A DNA stretch of 12,563 nt from an uncultured Oscillospiraceae bacterium (lineage in GTDB: Bacteria; Bacillota; Clostridia; Oscillospirales; Oscillospiraceae). Positions 6,934 to 12,563 of the stretch are shown here, in pieces. The stretch lies in assembly GCA_934572445.1 (NCBI GenBank), contig CAKTLD010000050.1, forward strand, positions 1 through 12,563, read 5' to 3'. The translations under genes were made by a program, and so were the position numbers. The stretch's first letter is position 1. Each line of letters begins with the position of its first letter. The notes under the pieces were generated by a model. It searched no databases. It was not told where the DNA came from and saw nothing but the letters and a program-made list of their open reading frames with translations.

Positions 6934-8367
6934 ATGAACATTTTGTACGTTACGAGCGAAGCGGTGCCCTTCTGCAAGACCGGCGGCCTTGCCGATGTGG
7001 CGGGAAGCCTGCCGCAGGCCCTTGCCGCGAACGGTGACCGCGTGAGCGTCGTCCTGCCGCTTTACGAGCGCGTAAAGGACCAGTGGGGCGACAGGCTGCA
7101 CTTTGAAAAGTGGACGTTCGTGCGCCTTGCCTGGCGGAGCGTATACTGCGGCCTCTTTTCGCTGGAATATCAGGGCGTCATCTGGTATTTTATTGACAAC
7201 GAGAGCTACTTCCGCCGCGGCGACCTTTACGGCTACTATGACGACGGCGAGCGCTTTGCTTTCTTCTCCCGCGCGGTGACGGAGCTTTTGAAGTCCCTGC
7301 CGGAAAAACCAGACGTCGTCCACTGCAACGACTGGCAGAGTGCCCTTGTTCCCATCTACATTCGTGACGAGGCCGTGCGCGACGATTTCTACAAGAGCAT
7401 CCGCACCGTGATCACCGTGCACAACATTGAATATCAGGGCCGCTACGGCCGCGAAACGCTCGAGGACCTCTTCGGCCTGGACCGCGGCTGGTTCGACGGC
7501 GGCACGCTTGAGTTCGGCGGCGACGTGAACCTTTTAAAGGGCGCGATCGTCACGGCGGACGCCGTGACCGCCGTGAGCCCCACCTATGCCCAGGAGCTCA
7601 AGTACGCCTACTTTGCCCACGGGCTGGAAAATGTGATGGACATGAACGCCCGCAAGCTCCACGGCGTGCTCAACGGTATCGACATGCAGCGCTACGACCC
7701 CGCGCACGACAGAAATATCGTCAGCACCTACAGCGCGCAGAAGCTTGCCGGCAAGGCAAGGGACAAAGCCCAGCTCCAGACCTCGCTCGGACTTCAGGAA
7801 AAGCCCGATACGCCTATCCTTGCCATGGTCTCGCGCCTGGTTTCCCACAAGGGGCTTGACCTTGTGTGCGAGACGCTGGATTACTTCATGGAAAAGGACG
7901 TGCAGCTCGTGGTGCTCGGCAAGGGCGACGCGAAGTATGAGACCTTCTTCCAGTACGCCCAGTCCCGCTACAGCGGGCGCATGGCGGTCTACCTCGGCTA
8001 TTCCGAGGAGCTTGCCATGCAGATCTACGCGGGCGCGGACCTGTTCCTGATGCCCTCGAAGAGCGAGCCGTGCGGGCTTTCACAGATGATCGCCATGCGC
8101 TACGGCGCGGTACCTATCGTGCGCGAGACCGGCGGATTGAAGGACACCGTCCACGCCTATGAGGCATGGAACGGCGCGGGAAACGGCTTCACCTTTGCCA
8201 ACTATAACGCCGGCGACATGTGCCACGTCATCTGTGAGGCCATCGACCTCTACCACGACAATAAGACCGCCTATCGCCGGCTCCAGCAGCGCGGCATGAC
8301 TGCCGACTTCAGCTGGACGCGCTCGGCGCAGGAATATCACAACATCTACGAATCCATCTGCAAATAA
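6934..8367 (+). CDS. glgA: Glycogen synthase (ADP-glucose type, GT5)
   Basis: 477 residues, the normal size for bacterial GlgA. It transfers glucose from ADP-glucose to the non-reducing end of alpha-1,4-glucan. The N-terminal Rossmann-like domain starts MNILYVTSEAVPFCKTGGLA with the ADP-glucose-binding KTGGL at 15-19. VVHCNDWQSALVP (128-140), TVHNIEYQG (161-169) and VTAVSPTYAQE (211-221) follow in the expected order. The C-terminal GT-B domain has LNGID (246-250), MVSRLVSHKGLDL (298-310) and MPSKSEPCGLSQMIAMRYG (373-391), in which Glu378 matches the catalytic Glu377 of E. coli GlgA. TGGLKDTV (399-406) follows. No essential motif is missing. It lies between the ADP-glucose producers (glgC/glgD) and the phosphorylase gene, which starts 17 bases downstream. 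Confidence 0.96.
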   Translation: MNILYVTSEAVPFCKTGGLADVAGSLPQALAANGDRVSVVLPLYERVKDQWGDRLHFEKWTFVRLAWRSVYCGLFSLEYQGVIWYFIDNESYFRRGDLYGYYDDGERFAFFSRAVTELLKSLPEKPDVVHCNDWQSALVPIYIRDEAVRDDFYKSIRTVITVHNIEYQGRYGRETLEDLFGLDRGWFDGGTLEFGGDVNLLKGAIVTADAVTAVSPTYAQELKYAYFAHGLENVMDMNARKLHGVLNGIDMQRYDPAHDRNIVSTYSAQKLAGKARDKAQLQTSLGLQEKPDTPILAMVSRLVSHKGLDLVCETLDYFMEKDVQLVVLGKGDAKYETFFQYAQSRYSGRMAVYLGYSEELAMQIYAGADLFLMPSKSEPCGLSQMIAMRYGAVPIVRETGGLKDTVHAYEAWNGAGNGFTFANYNAGDMCHVICEAIDLYHDNKTAYRRLQQRGMTADFSWTRSAQEYHNIYESICK

Positions 8368-8384
8368 AGAAAAGGAATTGATCT

Positions 8385-10793
8385 ATGACCATTGACTCCG
8401 TGAAGAAAATGAAAGAGGCGCTGTGCGAAAAGCTGAAGGTCAGCTTCGGCAGCACCGTGGAGGAGGCGAGCGACGCGCAGATGCTGCGCGCGAGCGCGCT
8501 GGTGCTGCGCGACGTGATGGCCGAGCGCGGCGTGGATACGGCGCGGCGGACGCGTCAGGAGCACCGCCGTCAGGTACATTACCTGTCGATGGAATTTCTG
8601 ATGGGCCGCAGCCTGATGAAAAACGCCTTCAACCTGGGCGTCGGCGAGATCCTCACCGAGGCGCTCGGGGAGCTGGGCTTCCGCGCGGCGGACATTTTTG
8701 AAAGCGAGCCCGACGCGGGTCTCGGCAACGGCGGTCTCGGCCGTCTGGCTGCCTGCTATCTCGACTCCATGACCACGCTCGACATCCCCGCCGCGGGCTA
8801 TTCCATCTGCTATGAGCTGGGCATTTTCCGTCAGCGCATCGTGGACGGCCAGCAGGTCGAGCTGCCGGACAACTGGAAGGATCTCGGCGGCGCATGGCTG
8901 ATGCCCAAGCCCCAGGAGACCGAGACCGTCCGCTTTGGCGGCACGGTCCGTCAGTTCTGGGATGACGGGCGGCTGCACGTCGTGCCCGAGGGCGCGACCG
9001 AGGTGCTCGCCATCCCCTGCGACATGGAGATCGCGGGCTATGGCACCGATACGGTGAACACCCTGCGTCTCTGGGACGCAAAGTCCCCCACGCCGCTTGA
9101 CATGTCGCTCTTTTCGCAGGGCGAATACCTGCGCGCGCAGGAGCAGCACGCGATGGCCGAGACTATCGCGAAGGTCCTCTATCCCGAGGACAACCATCCC
9201 GAGGGGAAGAGTCTGCGCTTAAAACAGCAGTATTTCTTCGTCTCCGCGACTGTACAGTCCATCGTGCGCAAGCACATCGAGGTCTACGGCACGGCGGCGA
9301 ACTTCCACGAAAAGAACGTCATCCAGATCAACGACACGCACCCCGCGCTCGTCATTCCCGAGCTCATGCGCATCCTGATGGACGATGCGGGCCTTGACTG
9401 GGATACCGCGTGGAACATTACGACGCACTCCGTCGCCTATACAAACCACACGGTGCTGGCCGAGGCGCTGGAGCGCTGGCCTCAGGAGCTGATGCAGTCG
9501 CTGCTGCCGCGCATCTGGACGATCCTGACCGAGATCGCCCGCCGCTATCAGGAAAAGATCGAGGCATATTATCACGACCCCGCCAAAACGCGCGAGCTGG
9601 CCATCATCTGGGACGGTCAGGTCCGCATGGCGAACCTCTGCATTGCGGGCGGCATGGCCGTCAACGGCGTGAGCGCCCTGCACTCCGATATCCTGCGAAA
9701 CGACGTTTTCAAATACCAGTGCGCGATGGAGCCGGAGAAGTTCAAAAACGTCACCAACGGCATCGACCACCGCCGCTGGCTCGCGCAGATCAACCCGCGG
9801 CTCGACGAGCTTGTGCGCGCGCTCGCGGGCGGAGATGAATATCTCCTGCACCCCGAAGCGCTCAAGAAGCTCGAGACGCATGCGAACGATGCCGCGGTGC
9901 TGGATCGCCTCGGCGAGATCAAGCGCGCGAACAAGCTTGATTTTGCCGCCTACGTCAAAAAGACGCAGGGCGTCGTGCTCAACACGGACGCGATCTTCGA
10001 TGTGCAGGTCAAGCGCCTGCACGAGTACAAGCGCCAGCTGCTGAACGCGATGCATATTATCTACCTCTACCAGCAGTTACAGAATGACCCGAACCGTGCC
10101 ATGCAGCCGCGCGTGTTCCTCTTTGGCGCAAAGGCCGCGCCGGGGTACGCGGTCGCCAAGCGCATTATTCACCTCATCAACTCCCTTGCTGCCGAGGTCA
10201 ACGCGGATCCCATCTGCCGCGACAAGCTGCAGGTGGTGTTCCTTGAGAACTACCGCGTGTCGCTCGCCGAGCATCTGATGCCCGCGAGCGAGGTGAGCCA
10301 GCAGATCTCCACTGCCGGCAAGGAGGCCAGCGGCACGGGCAACATGAAGTTCATGATGAACGGCGCGCTGACCGTCGGCACGCTCGACGGTGCAAACGTC
10401 GAGATGCACGAGGTGCTCGGCGACGAGAACATGTTCCTCTTCGGCCTGCACGCCGACGAGGTCGTGCGTCTCAAGGCTGCGGGCTACACGCCGCAGAAGC
10501 TCTACGCCCGCGACGAAAATCTCCGCCGCGTGATCGACAAGCTGAAGCAAGGCTTTTCCGACGGCTGCGCCTATGACGACCTTGCCTCGCGGCTGCTGAT
10601 GAACGACGAATATATGCTTTTGCAGGACTTTGCCTCCTACTGCGCCGCCGAGCAGCGCATGGCGGATGCCTACGCCGACCGCGAGGGCTGGAACCGCATG
10701 TCGCTTTACAACATCGCGCGCAGCGGCATCTTTGCCGCCGACCGCGCGGTCGCGCAGTACGCGGATACGATCTGGCACGTTCCACACAAATAA
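8385..10793 (+). CDS. glgP: Glycogen/alpha-glucan phosphorylase (GT35, PLP-dependent)
   Basis: 802 residues, the standard length. It releases glucose-1-phosphate from alpha-1,4-glucan chains using pyridoxal phosphate. Landmarks: HYLSMEFLMGRSL (65-77); the glycine-rich GLGNGGLGRLAACYLDS (112-128); AGYSICYELGIF; QINDTHPALVIPEL; KFKNVTNGIDHRRWL; VQVKRLHEYKRQLLN; and the PLP-binding segment EASGTGNMKFMMNG, whose lysine is residue 655. The start is set by AAAAGGA just upstream, after a 17-base gap from glgA. Last gene of the cluster, with an intrinsic terminator a dozen bases after the stop. Placing breakdown in the same unit as synthesis means flux direction is probably decided by enzyme regulation rather than by separate transcription. 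No debranching enzyme accompanies it here, so one must come from elsewhere for complete breakdown. The family includes maltodextrin phosphorylases; context favours glycogen. Confidence 0.95.
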   Translation: MTIDSVKKMKEALCEKLKVSFGSTVEEASDAQMLRASALVLRDVMAERGVDTARRTRQEHRRQVHYLSMEFLMGRSLMKNAFNLGVGEILTEALGELGFRAADIFESEPDAGLGNGGLGRLAACYLDSMTTLDIPAAGYSICYELGIFRQRIVDGQQVELPDNWKDLGGAWLMPKPQETETVRFGGTVRQFWDDGRLHVVPEGATEVLAIPCDMEIAGYGTDTVNTLRLWDAKSPTPLDMSLFSQGEYLRAQEQHAMAETIAKVLYPEDNHPEGKSLRLKQQYFFVSATVQSIVRKHIEVYGTAANFHEKNVIQINDTHPALVIPELMRILMDDAGLDWDTAWNITTHSVAYTNHTVLAEALERWPQELMQSLLPRIWTILTEIARRYQEKIEAYYHDPAKTRELAIIWDGQVRMANLCIAGGMAVNGVSALHSDILRNDVFKYQCAMEPEKFKNVTNGIDHRRWLAQINPRLDELVRALAGGDEYLLHPEALKKLETHANDAAVLDRLGEIKRANKLDFAAYVKKTQGVVLNTDAIFDVQVKRLHEYKRQLLNAMHIIYLYQQLQNDPNRAMQPRVFLFGAKAAPGYAVAKRIIHLINSLAAEVNADPICRDKLQVVFLENYRVSLAEHLMPASEVSQQISTAGKEASGTGNMKFMMNGALTVGTLDGANVEMHEVLGDENMFLFGLHADEVVRLKAAGYTPQKLYARDENLRRVIDKLKQGFSDGCAYDDLASRLLMNDEYMLLQDFASYCAAEQRMADAYADREGWNRMSLYNIARSGIFAADRAVAQYADTIWHVPHK

Positions 10794-10805
10794 ATTAAGA
10801 AAGTC

Positions 10806-10845
10806 AAGAAATGCGACGCAAAAAGCGCCGCATTTCTTAACTTTT
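10806..10845 (+). terminator. Intrinsic terminator after glgP
   Basis: The left arm is 10806-10819 and the right arm 10825-10838. They form 13 pairs with one A-C mismatch (10816/10828) around an AAAAA loop, then AACTTTT. It starts 13 bases after the glgP stop. The reverse strand also reads into a T-rich stretch after the stem, so it could work in both directions. It closes the glycogen unit. Confidence 0.78.
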
Positions 10846-10869
10846 ATACGAAAAGTATAAGAATACTTT
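10840..10869. repeat. Two overlapping, mutually exclusive small hairpins
   Basis: ACTTTT (10840-10845) can pair with AAAAGT (10851-10856) around ATACG. AAAGTAT (10852-10858) can instead pair with ATACTTT (10863-10869) around AAGA. The middle AAAAGT arm is shared, so only one can form at a time. Both stems are AT-rich and weak. The stretch lies just past the glgP terminator and ahead of the protease promoter. Confidence 0.45.
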
Positions 10870-10887
10870 AAATGTCGCAACGATCCG

Positions 10888-10916
10888 TTTACAGAGGGTA
10901 CCGCCCATGATACACT
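10888..10916 (+). promoter_or_regulatory. Sigma-A-type promoter for the lipoprotein protease gene
   Basis: -35 TTTACA (10888-10893; five of six consensus bases), spacer of exactly 17 bases, and -10 TACACT (10911-10916; four of six). The -10 is preceded by TG at 10908-10909, giving an extended -10. Predicted start is near 10923, leaving a leader of about 40 bases with AAGGAGG at 10949-10955. It follows the glgP terminator, so the protease is probably a separate unit. Confidence 0.6.
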
Positions 10917-10964
10917 TTCTTACACCATCCCGATCAGGGAAAAAGCGGAAGGAGGAACGCGGCG

Positions 10965-12176
10965 ATGAAGAGGAAAACGATGGCGGTGCTGGCTCTTGTG
11001 CTGGCGCTGAGCCTGGGCGCCTGCGGCGCGCCGGAGCAGAAGGAGACGGAGCAGACCGTCCCGCAGGAAGAGACAAAGGCTGTCCTGCCGGAGAAAAAGT
11101 ACGCCGATCTGCGCTATGTGGACTTTATGCCGGACGGAGGCGCATTTTCCAAGCGGATATACCGGCAGGAGGAGTACTGGAAAGAGTATCTTTACACATA
11201 CACGTTTAACGAGGGTACGGTTTTTGAGGGCGCAGAGGAGGAGAAAGCCCGCCTTCTGGAGGAGGGAAAGGACCCGGGGCTTGGCGTGAGAGCGCTGCAT
11301 GAACGCGGCATTACCGGCAGGGGCGTGAATGTAGCCATCATCGACAGCTATATTGTACTCGACCATCCGGAGTACCGTGACTGCATTGCCGCCTACCATG
11401 ACTGCGGCTCCGGACAGGAGAACGGTATGGGTTCGACACACGGTCCCGCCGTGCTGAGTCTTCTGGCCGGCAAGAGCATCGGCACTGCGCCGGAGGCCAG
11501 AGTCTACTACGCGGCTGCGGCGGATACAGGTGATGCAGAAACGTTTGCAGACGCGCTGTACTGGATCATTGAGGAGAGCGGGAAGCTGCCCGAGGGAGAG
11601 AAGATCCGCGCCGTGTCCGTTTCAGCGGCCCCGTCCAGCGCGTTTGATAAAAATACGGAGATGTGGGAGGAAGCGGTAAAGGCTGCGCGTGAAGCGGGGA
11701 TACTGGTTGTGGATACCAACGCGACGGAACTGCAGCTCAGGCGCAGCAAGGAGACCGGAGAGATGTTTTTGGAGGTGCAGGACGTTGACATTCATGACAA
11801 AACCGGCATTTTCATGCCAGGATCGTTTGCCTTCGATGACCGGGCGGACCTTGCGTCCTGCACCGCCGGCCTGCCGACAGAGCCGACAGCAGTTTCCACC
11901 ACGGCGAGCCTTAGCGTGCCGTGCTGTTATCGCACGGTGGCGGAGGAGTATCGCGCGGGCGAGCCGTCCTATGCGTATTATGGAGAGGGCGGCTTGAGCT
12001 GGGGGGTTCCCTACGGCGTGGGGGTGATGGCGCTCGGCTGGCAGCTCAATCCGACGCTCACAGGCAACGAGATCGTGCAGTATCTTTTCGATACGGCTGC
12101 GCCGCTGGCAGACGGCAACCTGTTTATCGATCCCGCCGCCTTTATCCATGCCATTGAGACGGACCTTGCCGGATAA
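10965..12176 (+). CDS. Lipoprotein-anchored subtilisin-like serine protease (S8 family)
   Basis: 403 residues. The signal peptide has a basic start (MKRK), a hydrophobic core and a lipobox LGAC with Cys20, so the product should be lipid-anchored on the outer face of the membrane. Residues 21-105 are charged and could be a spacer or pro-region. The subtilase domain shows a full triad in family order: Asp127 in VNVAIIDSYI, His159 in GSTHGPAVLSLLAG, oxyanion Asn252 in ILVVDTNA, and Ser345 in GGLSWGVPYGVGV. The Asp-to-His spacing (32) equals that of subtilisin (Asp32/His64), and His-to-Asn (93) is close to its 91. The Ser motif differs from the usual GTSMA-P form. There are five other cysteines (140, 147, 299, 320, 321). 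The gene has its own promoter and terminator, AAGGAGG nine bases upstream, and less GC-biased third codon positions than the glg genes. Substrate unknown; it could be a degenerate or highly specific protease. Confidence 0.8.
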   Translation: MKRKTMAVLALVLALSLGACGAPEQKETEQTVPQEETKAVLPEKKYADLRYVDFMPDGGAFSKRIYRQEEYWKEYLYTYTFNEGTVFEGAEEEKARLLEEGKDPGLGVRALHERGITGRGVNVAIIDSYIVLDHPEYRDCIAAYHDCGSGQENGMGSTHGPAVLSLLAGKSIGTAPEARVYYAAAADTGDAETFADALYWIIEESGKLPEGEKIRAVSVSAAPSSAFDKNTEMWEEAVKAAREAGILVVDTNATELQLRRSKETGEMFLEVQDVDIHDKTGIFMPGSFAFDDRADLASCTAGLPTEPTAVSTTASLSVPCCYRTVAEEYRAGEPSYAYYGEGGLSWGVPYGVGVMALGWQLNPTLTGNEIVQYLFDTAAPLADGNLFIDPAAFIHAIETDLAG

Positions 12177-12219
12177 GCGGAAAGAGACGGCTATTGCCGT
12201 CTCTTTTTCATTTTTCCGC
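12177..12219 (+). terminator. Strong intrinsic terminator after the protease gene
   Basis: A perfect 11-bp stem (AAAGAGACGGC, 12181-12191, with GCCGTCTCTTT, 12196-12206) around a TATT loop runs into a T-rich tract. GCGGAAA (12177-12183) can alternatively pair with TTTCCGC (12213-12219). It begins directly after the TAA. Confidence 0.93.
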
Positions 12220-12294
12220 GCCGTTCGGGAACTTTTTGACCGCCTTTTAGGTCAGTTTACAAGGAACTACACGCAGACTGTGAAACGGGCTGCT

Positions 12295-12350
12295 GACAAC
12301 AAACGGCGGTATGCTCCCGGAAAGGGCAGCATACCGCCTGTTTTGTTGTC
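12295..12350. terminator. Long palindrome, bidirectional-terminator-like
   Basis: Inner perfect 11-bp stem GGCGGTATGCT (12305-12315) with AGCATACCGCC (12328-12338), over a loop that can form a further CCC/GGG pairing. The outer 9-bp stem is GACAACAAA (12295-12303) with TTTGTTGTC (12342-12350). The two stems are separated by an uneven internal loop (C against TGT). The flanks give T-rich tails on both strands. It lies about 90 bases past the protease terminator, so it may instead serve a convergent gene beyond the right edge. Confidence 0.65.
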
Positions 12351-12358
12351 TGGGGTTT

Positions 12359-12409
12359 CCAAAGGGGTTCCCCCTTTGGCACACGACTTTGCTCGCAAAG
12401 TGTAGTGTG
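12359..12409. repeat. Two tandem stem-loops, candidate interspersed repeat core
   Basis: The first is a perfect 9-bp stem CCAAAGGGG (12359-12367) with CCCCTTTGG (12371-12379), loop TTC. The second is ACTTTGC (12386-12392) with GCAAAGT (12395-12401), nested inside CACAC (12380-12384) with GTGTG (12405-12409). Both are compact and perfect at their cores. I recall similar strings in intergenic DNA of gut Clostridia, but cannot confirm that here. Confidence 0.55.
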
Positions 12410-12436
12410 TTATACGCTCTGTCGGCGTTGCCGTGA

Positions 12437-12471
12437 AAATGCCGTTGCCGCCGGAGAGGGCAAGGGCATTT
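12437..12471. repeat. Stem-loop AAATGCC-n-TTGCC
   Basis: AAATGCC (12437-12443) pairs with GGCATTT (12465-12471), and TTGCC (12445-12449) with GGCAA (12459-12463). One G-G mismatch sits between the stems and the loop is nine bases. No T-run follows, so it is not an obvious terminator. Confidence 0.5.
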
Positions 12472-12563
12472 GAAGCGGCAGGAAAGCAGGGCTGTGATTG
12501 CGTGGCGTGGAGCCGCAAGCGCAGGACTGGTTTCATCAGCAGACAGGGCGTATATGAATGCCC

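Larger units (their letters stand above)
12220..12563. other. Gene-free, inverted-repeat-rich intergenic tail
   Basis: No open frame here has both a credible ribosome site and protein-like composition; the frames that exist are short and cross the stem-loops. Base composition is less GC-rich than the glg genes. The stretch contains at least four stem-loops (entered separately), a 5-bp hairpin TGACC/GGTCA at 12237-12254, and two near-copies of a 10-mer (GGCGTTGCCG at 12424-12433, GCCGTTGCCG at 12441-12450). It may be an interspersed repeat or structured RNA, or the leader or trailer of a gene beyond the window. Confidence 0.5.

Noticed and set aside
5592..6977. A 461-codon open frame on the minus strand opposite the end of glgC and glgD
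   Set aside because: Same shadow effect; no family motif, and the plus-strand genes are clear.
12236..12261. TTGACC followed by TTTACA as a promoter in the 3' tail
   Set aside because: Spacing is 14 bases for the only -10-like hexamer, and nothing TATAAT-like stands at 17 bases.
12267..12536. An 89-codon minus-strand open frame in the tail
   Set aside because: It runs across the palindrome and hairpins, has no visible ribosome site, and resembles spurious repeat-derived predictions.
1..12563. CRISPR array, tRNA/rRNA genes, phage or transposase genes
   Set aside because: No regularly spaced direct repeats, no cloverleaf or rRNA signature, and no integrase or transposase motif was seen on either strand.

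Overview
The window looks like chromosomal DNA from a GC-rich member of the Clostridia, most likely an Oscillospirales-type gut anaerobe. This is an inference from four things: strong AGGAGG-type ribosome sites, the low-GC-Gram-positive families YlmH and YnzC/DUF896, the clostridial glgB-C-D-A-P gene order with a GlgD pseudoenzyme, and a lipoprotein subtilase of clostridial style. No single sequence fixes genus or species. All supported genes are on the + strand.

Region 1 (1-2503) is a compact run of four genes. It holds the C-terminal end of an ABC exporter subunit, ylmH (an S4-domain ribosome-associated RNA-binding protein, overlapping the ABC gene by one base), a 75-residue YnzC/DUF896 protein, and a 408-residue membrane protein. 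The last has three predicted membrane segments, a winged-helix-like segment and a C-terminal XpaC-like (PF10112-type) domain. A strong nested GC hairpin without a U-tract follows (2504-2539), with a weak extended -10 motif just after it.

Region 2 (2576-10793) is a complete glycogen operon: glgB (branching enzyme), glgC (ADP-glucose pyrophosphorylase), glgD (its non-catalytic paralogue), glgA (glycogen synthase) and glgP (glycogen phosphorylase). GlgC/GlgD make ADP-glucose, GlgA polymerises it, GlgB adds alpha-1,6 branches, and GlgP releases glucose-1-phosphate. Synthesis and breakdown are therefore encoded in one unit with short gaps, a 4-bp glgC/glgD overlap, and a terminator right after glgP. 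No debranching enzyme or phosphoglucomutase is present in the window.

Region 3 (10794-12219) is an AT-richer spacer with the glgP terminator, two mutually exclusive small hairpins and a good sigma-A-type promoter. It is followed by a single-gene unit for a secreted, lipid-anchored subtilisin-like protease, which ends in a strong intrinsic terminator.

Region 4 (12220-12563) has no credible gene. It is dense in inverted repeats: a 56-base bidirectional-terminator-like palindrome, a perfect 9-bp hairpin and two further stem-loops. It looks like an interspersed, structured intergenic element. I found no clear new multi-gene system. The items most worth a second look are the membrane-bound winged-helix/XpaC protein beside the glycogen operon, the protease's divergent active-site motifs, and the structured 3' tail.
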